Of a stretch of 64,000 bases of DNA, positions 1 through 10,841 are shown piece by piece. Position numbers and translations under genes: made by a program. This DNA comes from Durusdinium trenchii (Eukaryota; Sar; Dinophyceae; Suessiales; Symbiodiniaceae). Numbering within the stretch: the first letter of the stretch is position 1; every line of letters begins with the position of its first letter. Under the pieces are notes generated by a model. It saw nothing but the letters and a program-made list of their open reading frames with translations. It had not been told where the DNA came from and did no database searches. The stretch is taken from contig CAXAMN010005380.1 of NCBI GenBank assembly GCA_963970005.1, positions 1-64,000 of the forward strand, written 5' to 3'.

Positions 1-15
1 TGCACTATGCACATG

Positions 16-49
<34 letters not shown>

Positions 50-69
50 ACGTGTGTATTTTGTAAGCT

Positions 70-180
70 TGGGTGCATCCCATTACCGGCAACAGTGGAT
101 GATGAGGGTTAGTAAAGGCCTGTCTCTAAAATAGTGAGATAATTGTTTGCTGACTATTACAGGTGATAGGACAAACCCAA
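70..180. repeat. Hairpin repeat family A, copy 1
   Basis: A 111 bp element with imperfect terminal inverted repeats of about 26 bp: GGGTGCATCCCATTACC at the left and the complement of GGTGATAGGACAAACCC at the right. The core reads AACAGTGGATGATGA, then TAGTAAAGGCCT, AAATAGTG and TTGCTGAC. Five further copies lie in the window. Confidence 0.75.
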
Positions 181-1699
181 TATATATATATATATACAAT
201 CTCAGGACGTTGCGAAAAAACTGTTCCAGCTAACACTTCCCAATGACCCCTGGCTGAAAAACACCAAGCCGTTCAGGACACCTTTGGTGTTGGAATTGAT
301 TTTGGATGATTTTGGAGCCTTATGAAACCGTGTGAATCTGAAATCCATTAACCTCAATCTCAAGAAGTGCAGGGTCTTGAATTGGCACGAACGCTCTACG
401 TAACACATCGGCTTCGCTATCGGCTTCACATTCCGCCACTCTGCTCTCCGCAGCTTCTCGAACCCTGCCTGCCGAAAAACATAGTAACAAGAAGTCACTA
501 GGGGCTCCTGGCCGTACTAGGAGCAAGTAGCTACTAGTAACAAGAAGCTGCCAAACACCAAGCAGCCAAACAAAGCTGTGCCAAACGCCAAGCAGCTCGG
601 AGTCGCTCAAGTCAGCGAGCACCCTCAAACCCTCCTCCTGTTCCACTTGTGTGGGAGCCAAAGGGGAGGATGCGACCACCACCTGCCGAGCCAAGCCATG
701 TACAGCGGCGACTTTGTGTTACGACGTAGCGGTCTGCGCTGCATCAAAGACCAACGTTCCCTGAACTCAAATCTTCAACAACATCCAATTTTCATGCAAA
801 TGCTTTACAGTATTTAAACTTGACTCTTTCAATTTGGTGGCCCGAATTTCTGGACGCATGGACCATCAATGGATCCCATCACGCCCAGTCCTTCAGACGG
901 AGCCTCCCACCCCACTCGGCCTCGTCCTCGACCTGCAGTGCTGCCAGCTCCGCCGCCCCCACCAGCGGTCGCACCTTCCGTGCACCGATGAAGGGTGAGG
1001 GCCGTGCACGGGTGGCACCTGCGGAGGCCCCGCGGATCCGTGCGGAAAGAGAGAGACACCGGGAGGTGCGGTGGGAAGCCAACATAGCTAGACATGCAAT
1101 CAGTCTAGACATGCAAAAATGGCCCCCACATTCACCAAATACCATGGCCGTTGCTCAGTCTTTGGCAATAGAGGTGAGAGGTTGCCACTGTAGGAGACAT
1201 TACGAGACAAGGTGTCCCTTCAAAAGATCAGGAACTGGGAGGCGGAGGTTTTGTATCCAAAAAGCTCTATGATATATAATGTTGACCAGTCGTGATCCCA
1301 TAATAACGGCCATGGTGAGCATAACAAGCCTGCGTCCCTAAACTTTGTGTTTGCGTGTGAGGACGCGAACTCCGAAAAGACCTGCCGGCGCGTGTGTCGG
1401 TGCAACATATCCTGTAGCTGAAGATGACCCATCAGTTCAGCTGGAATCCACTTCGGAAAGACTGCTTGGCTTGGGATCCCAATGCCCACCGCAAAACGAA
1501 CTCACCCATTAATCACTTCACATCAATTCATATCAGATCTCAAAACCTCTGGGAGAAGCAAAAAGAGGCCCATGGGGCCCATAGGTCTCCCAGTAGGTCT
1601 CCAGCGGCAACCAGCCATCCAAGAGCACCAATGGCCATGGCTGTTGCATTCTGGATGATGTTCATTCCGGGTGGGATGATTTTGGAACGGTTCGAATGA

Positions 1700-1805
1700 T
1701 ACACTCGGGAAGAGACCCACATGGAACCCGAAAACCACTGGGTTGTAGGGGGAAATCGTCTTCCAGTCTGGTCCATTTTCAGGTTCGTTTGTTTTCGGGA
1801 GTGTA
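1700..1805. repeat. Hairpin repeat family B, copy 1
   Basis: Starts ATACACTCGGGA and ends TCGGGAGTGTAT, so the outer ends are inverted. The core CCACATGGAACCCGAAAACC, then GGGTTGTAGG and TCTTCCAGTCTGGTCC, recurs at 36.4 kb. Confidence 0.65.
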
Positions 1806-2596
1806 TGTTCATCCATTCATCGAGGTTTTGTGATGTTTTGATGATTCTTGGAGTCTCCACCCCCCGATTCGCGGTTTCCCTTCGACGATCAGAACAGCCT
1901 CGCGATGGAGAGGGAGCGCCGTTGGGCGCTGGACCACCTCGGGGATCACATGGTCCATCTTCTTGGGGTGTTCAACTGGTGGCATCTTGCAAGCTATATA
2001 ATCTATATATATATATAGAGTCATTGTAGTTGAATCATTCCGCAAGACTCCATACCACACAGTCAGAAGTGGAATGAGGTGCAATATACGTAATATAGAC
2101 CTTGACCCAAACAAAGAGTCCACAATGACTTCCACAATGTACAGGTCAGGAGTCGGAGGAAACTTTATTTCTGGACTTCCGGTCCACTTCGGAAGTCAAT
2201 GCATCATCCATGTATCGCGATCATGCATCATGTATAGCATGGTTCCATTGAGAACATTTGGTGACCGAGTAATTTTATGCTCACCGTTAAACTTCCAAGC
2301 TACAGCCCTCTGTATGAGATCGGGCCCGCACATGGGTTGGTTCAGTCGTCTTGATCGGAGCTCTCACGTATAATACCAGTAAGTCCGCACAGCAACAGTC
2401 GGTCATCGTAGCGATGAATACTGTATGCCGACCCAAGGTCACAAATCAGTCACAAACAATCAGGACTGCATGCTGGCACAGTTTCATCTCACCACCAAAG
2501 AAACATCACTAAACATATTATTACTTGTCACCACTGGCCAGCAGGTCACAAATCTATATAGCACGAATTCAGCTGCATCAGTGCTCAATACTGTGC

Positions 2597-3043
2597 TCAA
2601 TCCTGTCTTTCGGTATACCCGAAGAGGCGAATCGGAGATTCGATGCCGCAAGGCCTGAAGAGATCGAACCCCGACCCCGTGCCTTCGCCCCTCTGCAGCG
2701 CTTCTAGCCTGGGCGGGCGGTGGGCGCCACCGTGACCGTCGCAGGGGTTGTATGTCAGGTTGAGGACGAGCGTCTCGTTTGAGGGCACGGCGCGGTCCGG
2801 TCCATCAGTCCATCCCCCGATCATCCATGTATGAGGTGAATCGATGTGACTATTCTTCCAACTGAAGATGTTAGCCGGAAACCTGGTGGAACGTGAGATG
2901 CTCTGGACCATCCCGTCCAACCATCCCCACCGTGCGTCGTCCAGTTTCGTGACGGCTTCGTCGTCCAGCTGTGAAACGCCACCAGTCTTCTGAAAGGTTA
3001 AACCAGCTGGTGCCGTGACGTCTGCAAGTCTGCAACTCTGCAA
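2597..3043 (-). CDS. Probable exon(s) of an unrecognised minus-strand gene
   Basis: A 148-codon open frame with non-repetitive content: SQLDDEAVTKLDDARWGWLD, MVQSISRSTRFPANIFSW and ETLVLNLTYNPCDGHGGAH. Two likely exon cores lie at about 2990-2900 and 2800-2700. No family recognised. The 3' part may run into intron. Confidence 0.35.
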   Translation of the reverse strand: MQSCRLADVTAPAGLTFQKTGGVSQLDDEAVTKLDDARWGWLDGMVQSISRSTRFPANIFSWKNSHIDSPHTWMIGGWTDGPDRAVPSNETLVLNLTYNPCDGHGGAHRPPRLEALQRGEGTGSGFDLFRPCGIESPIRLFGYTERQD

Positions 3044-3267
3044 GTCTGCATGATGTTTTTTTTTCTCTCTCTCTCTCTCTCCCTAGTTCTCTCCCTCTAT
3101 GTATATGTAAATTAATAAATATCTATACGATTTACAAATTGTTGGACAGTTTCGACCTTCTATATAGCTACACAGGGTAGAATGTATGATTGTTTCACCA
3201 AAAACACCTGCGAAGGCTTCTCCGTAAAGAACTTCAAGTCGAGCCATCCTCATCATGATCATCATAA

Positions 3268-3372
3268 TATGAAAAACATCATCATCATCATCAGCAGCAT
3301 CAGCATCAGCATCCTCATCCTCATCCTCATCGTCATCATCGTCATCACGACCACCTGCATCATCATCAAGGT
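3268..3372. repeat. ATC/ATCAGC trinucleotide microsatellite
   Basis: Runs of ATC, CAGCAT and CTCATC triplets. Flanked by AT-rich non-coding sequence. Confidence 0.8.
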
Positions 3373-4598
3373 GTACAAATGAGCGCAGGCAATTGATGCA
3401 ACAACCTGCTACAACGCACCTATATGGGGGTTGTTCAAAATTATGATTCCCAAAAATTTTTCTTTCGCCGCGCTTTCGCGGATCTTTCGCATCCTCTCGC
3501 CCCCAATGTAAAATGTATTAGGATACATGATATTATTTTCGTTATTTCGTTTTCGGTGGAGGATCTGAGTAGAGCCACACAAAAGTTTATCCATCGTATA
3601 TGCAACAATAAATGTGCCGCTGCTACTTACTACTTTGGGGAGTGTGGATTGTGGATTCTGGATAACTTTGGTTTTTGGCTCCCGTTATTCCAAGGGCGCT
3701 CGGTAGATCTTTTCTCCTTCATGGGCGTTCAGACATCTTTCGTTGCAGCTTGCTTCTTTTCTTGCCATCGACTCCGTCTTCGAAGTAATTGTTTCGCATG
3801 ATTTCTTGCAGTTTTTTCCCTGTCACTGATGAGGTTTGGCACTTGCATTGGGCAAGGTGGTGTTGCGGTTGGGGCGCTTGGCTTCGGGACAGTTGTTGTT
3901 CACCCATTCCTGGAAAAGAAAAGCAAGATGCGACATGGCGTGGACTCTGGACTAGCCCATTTGGGCTCCCGATGGTTTCGGGCAGGCTCGTCTTTCGCCA
4001 ACCTTGCGCGTCGCTTTCGCGAAGCTTTCGCGTTTTTCCTCGTTCGGTTTGGGGAATTTTGCTACTTGAATCTTCTCTTGTGATCCGTCTGCAAGATTTC
4101 TTATTGCTGTCTGTTTCTTTTCGTGCGCATCTATGACATGCTGGGGTGTTCACTAAGCTGGTGATACATATCCTTGGGGATATTACATGCTGAGCCACTA
4201 CTCTTGCAGCTTTCTGCCCATCACGCCTTGCATGGAAACCACTCTCTCCGTTTGTTTTAGACACAAAGATATATGCACAACATGTGCATACATGTATGAA
4301 TTATCTATGATATATTTCTATTAGCCTTTCGCCAAACCTTTCGCCGCACTCTCGCATCCTTTCGCCCCTGCAGGTAAACATAACTTCAAAAAGCTAGAAT
4401 GTCACTCGTCCACTAAAAACATTACACGGGTTTTAGAACGACTCTCATATATACATTCATCATCAGCATCGTGCAAGATCGTGCAAGTGAGATGCAGGGC
4501 TTCCGTGGGAGCTCTGGCCTCAGAACTGACAATCTTGTAGAACAAATGCAGTGCGGGCCGGGGAGTAGCTTGCGGGAACTCAAACTCAGGGCTCCGGG

Positions 4599-4922
4599 TT
4601 TTTGGTTCCCGGATTGGTGTTTTCGGTTCCCGCGGTGTTTTTTCTTCCCGCGTTGGTGTTTTCGGTTCCCGCGGTGTTTTTGGTTCCCAAGTGGGTTTTT
4701 GGTTCCCGCGCGGCGGTGTTTTCGGTGCCCGGCTCGGTTTTTTCAGTGCCCGCGGGTGTTTTCAGTTCCTGTGATGGTGTTTTCGGTTCCCACCTTGCGT
4801 TGAAGAGGGAAAAATTGCGCGGGTGTTTTCGGTTCCCGCGTCCGGTGTTTTCGGTTCCCGCGTTCGGTGCGTTTAGGTCTCCGGTGTTGCTGGTTTTCGC
4901 GTCCGGTGTTTTCGGTTCCCGT
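4599..4922 (+). repeat. Minisatellite array, unit GGTGTTTTCGGTTCCCGCG
   Basis: About 15 degenerate units of 19-20 bp. The same unit occurs in reverse complement at 8.82-9.01 kb, so the two arrays face each other around the MULE-like block. Both strands are open through the array (EPKTP or GTENT repeats on the minus strand), which follows from the period and does not prove coding. Confidence 0.85.
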
Positions 4923-5033
4923 GTCGGGTGTGCTGTGATCCCGTGCGAAGTGGTGGGAGTCTTGTGTTGTCGCGGGACAACGCGAAAGAGTTTTTGTAAA
5001 GACACGAACAAACACGAACCACCAAAAGCCACA

Positions 5034-5207
5034 ACCACTACCACCACCAGCACCTTCACCACCACCACCACCAACAGCAACAAAGACCACCACAACAACA
5101 ACAACCACAACACCGACGACGAGGACCAACAACGACGACCAACAACGATCAACAAACAACATGCGAAAATCGACGACAACAACAACAACAACACCATCAA
5201 GAACACC

Positions 5208-5253
<46 letters not shown>

Positions 5254-5280
5254 ACAACAGAAACAACCGCGACAGCGATA
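5034..5280. repeat. ACC/AAC trinucleotide microsatellite
   Basis: Irregular ACC and AAC triplets ending in AACAGAAACAACCGCGACAG. The end sequence recurs at 7.92 kb, so this is not just a simple repeat but part of a duplicated segment. Confidence 0.8.
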
Positions 5281-5667
5281 GGAACTTGGCGGCAAGGTTG
5301 CGCCAGTGTGGCTGAATGAAATTGGTGTCCAAGCAAATGGAAAAGAAGCAACGCTTCAGCATGGTTGCCCAAGCAGGAAGTGGGCAAATCTTTTTGAACC
5401 CCAGCGTCACAACAGCTAAGTCCTGCCGCACACGGACATGAAACTAGCACTCACACGACCTGCGTCGACGTTGGCCTCAGATGCGCGCAAGCTCACAACA
5501 TGAAACCGACAAGCCGTAGAGAGAGACTGCAGAAGGCGACAATGCAACTTGTTAACCACAGTGATGTGTAAGTGACGCGTGACGGCAAGTGGCTTTGGGA
5601 AATGAACGTAAACATGTGCAGCAAAGCATGCAAAAAAAAGTTGGAGCCCTGCAGACCAAGCTTCCAC

Positions 5668-7512
5668 TTACTGCTCGGCGCGTTTGTGCTGGCGCCGTTG
5701 TTGGCGGGGGCACGGTTCAGCTTTCCGCTTCCGACCCTTTTGCCGGGTGGTGGCAGGCAATTGGTTCAAGTCTAGCTTTGGCGGCCGGGCACGGATCTGC
5801 AAACTATCGGCAAAAGTTGTGTGCTCACAACCGCCGTGCAAAGCAAAAATGTCACAGGTGCACGCAGCAGAACCATCGCGGTCAATGACATAGACAATGT
5901 CCTGGGCCAAGCAAGGCGTTGACCCGGGGGTGTATGAGTGGCAGATTGTATTTCACATGCATGAAGCTTGAACATAGGCGGCCTTCGGAACAAAGCCGAA
6001 AAACATCGAAAAACTTGAGGACATGAACTGCAACGACCAAACTGGAACGAACAGGAAAGCAGAGCCAACTTTAGGTTCTTTGGCCCGTTGAAGCCTGAAA
6101 AACTGCCCGCAAGCTGGAAAGGTTGAGCGCATTGGAAGCGCTCAGAATCCCGGTGTTCTGCAAGGACTGGGACACGTTCGTGCCTGCAATCAAAAGCGCA
6201 CCAGCGGTTGCAGTGCGCAAGTTCAAAGGCGACCGGCTTTCGTTTGCAATCATTGCAACGGTTGTAGGGTTGTGACCGATGATGGTAAAAGTGGTGTCCG
6301 AAGGCAACTCCGCAAAGCGAGCCGCATTCGTCCGGCCAGCGCGAGCCAGAGCGCTGCTGCTGATGAGGTTCGGGTCCACCTCCTGTCTGCCGGGCAAAAC
6401 GAACTAGGTTATGCTGCGCGAAGCAGCTGAGGAAACGAAACAAGAAGCCGGGATCCAAGGTGACCAAGGAGCAGTGCAATATTGATTGTATCTATGCCGC
6501 CGAGAATGTGACATATGACATGATTGCGTAAGTCGGAGTGCTGCAAAATTGTGAAGCAAAAGAACAAAAAAACTGAAAGCAGGCGAGGAGCAGATGCCGA
6601 AAGTCGTAAAGGGTCCGAACTGTGCCAGTCATACCAGTTCTCCCAATGCTGCGTGTACAGCTTTTGCATCACGCCTAGCACGTGGCTGATGTTGCCCTTA
6701 CCTCCCAAAGCTTGAAGTTCACGCTGCCATGGTGCGTGCAAGGCCTCCGCAGGTTGGTTGCCTGCACCACTGCCAGCCACAGTGCCTTCGAAGCCAGTCC
6801 AAAAGCTGACATAAGTTGGGGGTGGCGAAGAACTTGCGTACTGCTGCGCCAAAGCGAAAGGCAGCGGCCTTTCATAGGTTCGTAACCAAGCGACCAAGTC
6901 ATGCTCTCCATGTTCGGTAAGTCGACGAAGATACGCAGCCCACAAAGGGGAAAACAAGCGCAACGTGGGAAGCAAGCGCAGAAGTCGCACCGCAGCAACT
7001 GCCCAATCCAAATGTTCCTTGACCCATTTCCCCTTTCGTAAGACCGTTTTGCAGCACTTTGCAGCCATAGTCGTATGCTGCTTTTGGCTCCAATGGAAGA
7101 AATCATCACATGCACGGGGGTGTGGGAAGCAATCGACGCGGGCAGTTTCAATCTCTTTTTTGAAATCTTTGTGCAATTGGAATGGCAAAGTTGCAAGCGA
7201 TGGACGGGGTGGAGATGCACTGTTTTGCCAGAGCTTGTCCACGGCCCGGAATAAGCGTTGGAAATTGCCGTGCGTTTCTTGATGGAAAATCGCTTGCACG
7301 ACGGGCACGGTGTGACTTGTAAAGGCGAACCCTTGAGTTCGAGCAGGTGTGGAGTCCGTGCGGGCAGCACGCGACAAAGTGGTTTTTCGTAGTTTGTCGC
7401 GAGTGAGGAGACCGAAAGTCGCAACGCCATACCCATGCTCGGCAACTTTCATTTTCGCATCAACAGTGCAGCACAATGTAGTATCTTGGTAACGTTCAAA
7501 ATGGCGAACCAT
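5668..7512 (-). CDS. MULE-like transposase fragment with SWIM zinc finger, spliced
   Basis: Three coding blocks on the minus strand. Block 1 (7512 to about 6600) reads CTVDAKMKVAEHGYG, QAIFHQETHGNFQRLF, FQLHKDFKKEIETARVDCF, WTGFEGTVAGSGAGNQPAEA and LHAPWQRELQALGGKG. Block 2 (6386 to about 6096) starts EVDPNLISSSALARAGR after CGGCAGACAG|G. Block 3 (about 5891-5668) starts DIVYVIDRDGSAA after GGCCCAG|GAC and contains CTCDIFALHGGCEH, an exact C-x-C-x8-C-x-H SWIM finger. SWIM fingers and this kind of core occur in Mutator-like (MULE) transposases. The N-terminal part is missing upstream of 7512, and block 1 runs into intron-like sequence. The copy is probably truncated or inactive; whether the catalytic triad is whole cannot be judged. 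Confidence 0.6.
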
Positions 7513-7609
7513 GCCCGGGCAAGAAAAAAATGATGCAAACTTCGTCCTGGGTCAGGACCGGCTCATCAAGTAAAAACAAAGCCGACAGTGTGTCCGGCAT
7601 GGACCGCGG

Positions 7610-8259
7610 CTACCATGCCGTTACAATTTGGCATGTAACATTGTAGTGTGAGTAGCAAAACATCGATTGCAGACTCTGCAGACAAACATGCCATTGAATG
7701 GAGTAGAGGAGTCTAGAGCAAGCTTTTGGCGCACGAGCCTCTTCGCGCACCGGCTCATCCTGACAAGGCAGAATGAGCAACGCAGGACAGGCGACAAAGA
7801 AGGACAGGCGGCAAAGAAGAACCGCCGCAGCAGCAGCAGCAGCACCACCACCAGCAGCAGCAACAGCAGCAGCCGCATCCAGCAACAGCAACAGCAACAG
7901 AAGCAACAGCAACAACAACAACAACAGAAACAACCACGACAGCGACAGGAACAGCGGCCGCAAGAACAGCGGGAACAGCAACAGCCAGCACAGCAGTAAG
8001 CACGGACAAGAGCGAACTACGTGCTGCAGAACCAAACAGTACTGCTGCAGCTGGGGGCCAAACGACAGCGAAGCGGAGGAATCCAACCTGGTCGGCTCAG
8101 ACTTAGCCGCGCAAAGCTAAGTAAGCAGAAGCAGCTGCAATTAAGCTACAGGCTGGTGTTTTCACTGTAAGGGCACAGTGCTGGCGCAAATATTCTTTGG
8201 CGGTCCAGCACCAGTTGGCCTGGTACAAGGTTACATGCCAAATTGTAACGGCATGGTAG
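7610..8259. repeat. 650 bp segment bounded by a perfect 30 bp inverted repeat
   Basis: 7610-7639 (starting CTACCATGCCGTTACAATTT) is the exact reverse complement of 8230-8259. Both contain the imperfect palindrome CCGTTACAATTTGGCATGTAAC in split form. The CAG-rich tract lies inside. Part of the right arm is repeated again at 8440. Confidence 0.7.
7828..7998. repeat. CAG/CAA trinucleotide microsatellite
   Basis: CAGCAGCAA triplets followed by AACAGAAACAACCACGACAG, matching the end of the 5.0-5.3 kb tract in direct orientation. Long open frames here (poly-Q, poly-S, poly-L) are by-products of the triplet period. Confidence 0.8.
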
Positions 8260-8735
8260 GAGCGATACACTACATGATAGATAAGTTTGTACCACCTGCC
8301 TCGTCTTCTTCGCTGAGGTTCTCCCAGCGCGTCATGGCCAAAACTGAAGCTCTGTGTGCTTGCGTCTATGTGTTCGTACAGTGCGGTGTTCTTTGTCTGT
8401 TTAATTGTGTGACACGAGTACGTGCTTTCAAAACCAGCGGTGTAACGGCATGGTAGGAGCGAGACACTACATGATAGATAACTTTGTACCACCTGCCTCG
8501 TCTTCTTCGCTGAGGGTCTCCCAGTGCGTCATGGCCAAAAATGAAGCTCTGTATGCTTTCGTCTGTGTGTTCGTACAGTGCGCGGTTATGATGGTGTCAC
8601 CGGGTACCTTGTGTTTTTGCGGCAGTGGGTTTACGCAAACTGACATGTTTTCCAGCGAATGGCTTTGATGGTTTTGCGGTGTTCTTTGTCTGTTTAATTG
8701 TGTGACACGAGTACGTGCTTTCAAATCCAGCGGTG
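8245..8735. repeat. Tandem duplication, about 195 bp unit, second copy interrupted
   Basis: GTAACGGCATGGTAGGAGCG starts both copies, at about 8246 and 8440. Copy 2 matches copy 1 to about 8581, then carries about 95 bp of unrelated sequence, and resumes at GCGGTGTTCTTTGTCTG near 8676. Confidence 0.75.
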
Positions 8736-8821
8736 GGCAATGGTAGCCAGAAATTCAAACGAAAGCTGACAAACAAACACGTGAAAGGGCACACCAACAC
8801 AGGAGCCGGGCAGGGAACACA

Positions 8822-9013
8822 TTGTCCAGGACTGAAAACACCCAAACCTGGGAACCAAAAACACCAACACAGGAGCTGGGCAAGGAAAACACCAATCCAG
8901 GAACTGGAAACACCAAGACCTGGGAACCAGAAACACCACGGGAACCGAAAACACCAATCTGGGAAAAGGAAACACCACGGGAAGGGAAAACACCAATCTG
9001 GGAACTGAAAACA
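8822..9013 (-). repeat. Minisatellite array, inverted copy of the 4.6 kb array
   Basis: About ten units of GGGAACCGAAAACACC type, the reverse complement of the 4.6-4.9 kb unit, with more divergence and variants such as GGAACTGGAAACACC. Confidence 0.8.
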
Positions 9014-9059
9014 CCCAACCCTCAAACTCAATAGTGGGACCTTTGTAGTGCACATGTTG

Positions 9060-9560
9060 TGCGGGAAGGGAGCTGCTTGGAGTGGAGGAAGGAAAACATG
9101 CGTATGTAAAGGCGGCGCGTTGCTGGTGAGCATAGCGCTTGGTGCTATGCTGTCACATGGTTCGTATATAGTCAGTCCGTGGCACACGCAGCGGCAACAC
9201 CATGTCCGCAATTCGCTGTGCCATGCGGATTGGTGCGGCGCGTTTGAATGGGAGAACAAAACATGCGTATGTGAGCGCGGCAATTTGCAGGTGAGCGGGA
9301 TGGTTGGTGCTGTGGTGTCACGTGGTTGCATCTATAGTCTGCGGCACGCACAGCTGTGAAAATGCGTCCGTGATGTTGCTGTGCAATGCGGATTGGCGCG
9401 GGCGTGGCGCTAACTGGGAGAAGGAAAACATGCGTGTACACGCGGCGTCTCGCTGGTGAGCGGGGCGATTGATGCGAAACATATATGTACACCCGGCGTG
9501 TTGCTGCTGAGCGGGATAATATTTGGTGGGGTGGCTTGCACCTAGCCTGACATGGTTGCA
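9060..9560. repeat. Higher-order tandem repeat, about 168 bp unit
   Basis: AAAACATGCGTATGT with GGTGAGC downstream recurs near 9095, 9260 and 9428, with a shorter variant at 9475. Between them lie diverged copies of GCCATGCGGATTGG and CACATGGTT...TAGTC. No coding signal was seen. Confidence 0.65.
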
Positions 9561-10338
9561 GTTGCACCTAGTCTGTGGCATACAACGTGGCGAAATTACG
9601 TCCCATAACAGTCCTACAAGAGTGTCCGTACAAGAGTCTTGTACATGGTTCCCCCACAGGTTTATCTGCAGATTTGCACATCCACTCCATCTTGGCATGA
9701 GCACCAGGGTGATCATCGTTGAAATCACCCCCCATCATCATCGTCATCATCATTACGGTTACAAGTGCCAGTGCGATGAACGTCATCAACATCGACATCA
9801 TCAAACTCATTGTATGAAACCGCCTGGCGCACATGAATCTTGACGCTGAGTTTTGCGCTGATGCACGGTAGATATCACGATTTACATGGCGCTGATGCGG
9901 CTCAGGTCTTTTGTCACAAGTGGACCACACATCACGTGGCACCACTGCGGGTCAGCAGGAATGGACTCAAGCAGCAGCAGCGTCCAGACTTCTTTCGACG
10001 GGGTGCAGCCCGCGCCATTGATCTGAACCACTGGTTGGATTGGCGCCATGGGCACCATCTCCCTTCAGCCAGGGCGAATCATGGTTGTGACATGGTGTCG
10101 AGACGAGGGCGCTTCGTGGGCTGCGGCATGACCCGCACGGCAGGAATTCAGCTTCGTGGCAATCACGGCGTTCCAAAAGACCGTGGTGCTGCTTCGGTCA
10201 CTGTATCATCGGGGAACCCGTGTCAATACACGTTGTTTTTTGGTGTTTCTTGTTATCCTCCTACGTTCCTCCTCATTGCTACCTTGTTTCATCTGCAGTG
10301 CTTTCGGCCCACCCTGCTAGCCCATGGGCTCTGGGGGC

Positions 10339-10461
10339 TCCCGGCGCCTCCAACAGCCCCGCAGGGCACGTCGTCTTGGCCCACTCCAGCTCCGGCACCG
10401 GGTCGGGGCCCGATCGGGGCGTTTTCGCCTCGGTGAAGATGGCGCTGGCACCATTAGTCAT
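10339..10461 (-). CDS. Coding-like segment, unrecognised
   Basis: GC-rich island reading TNGASAIFTEAKTPRSGPDP, then VPELEWAKTTCPAGLLEAPG on the minus strand. No splice sites could be fixed and no family is recognised. Confidence 0.25.
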
Positions 10462-10733
10462 ATATTAGTCAGCCTGACTCGGGACCATGTCTGTGATCGA
10501 TGAGGAAACCACTAGTTCACACACACTCACACACTGACGAAGGGAGATTCTGCAAATCGTGGAGGTAACTCCAAATGTCTGACCCAGAGCGTTCATGCGG
10601 GATCACCTAGTCCAGCCCATCGGTTTAGCACATGATCAACCCGTATCAACCCTCAGAACCGGGCCCTCGCAACGGGTTCCGGACCCTCTAGCCCCAGGGG
10701 TCCGGATCCCCAAAAGCCTTCAAAACTTTTCAG

Positions 10734-10841
10734 GTGACTCTGGATATCAAAGCGACCGCCCGTCCCATCGAGTATCAACGCGACCGTCGGCCGTCCCGCT
10801 GCTGGGGGTTGCGGACTTTGGGCCGCACCACCTCCGCCTGA
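10734..10841 (+). CDS. Possible plus-strand terminal exon
   Basis: Follows TTTTCAG|GTG, the AG|G acceptor form used in this genome, and reads VTLDIKATARPIEYQRDRRP on to a TGA after 36 codons. Too short to identify. It would be one of few plus-strand exons in the window. Confidence 0.25.
   Translation: MTLDIKATARPIEYQRDRRPSRCWGLRTLGRTTSA

Noticed and set aside
1864..1995. Coding-like island near 1.9 kb
   Set aside because: Protein-like on both strands (DDQNSLAMERERRWALDHL plus; VVQRPTALPLHRE minus with AG|G and a GC donor), so strand and identity could not be decided.
4586..5450. Long overlapping frames of 235-281 codons on both strands
   Set aside because: Made by the 19-20 bp minisatellite and the ACC/AAC triplets; translations are simple repeats (EPKTP, GTENT, poly-V/L) in every frame.
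7610..8120. Poly-Q, poly-S and poly-L frames
   Set aside because: Consequence of the CAG/CAA microsatellite; all frames of both strands are open.
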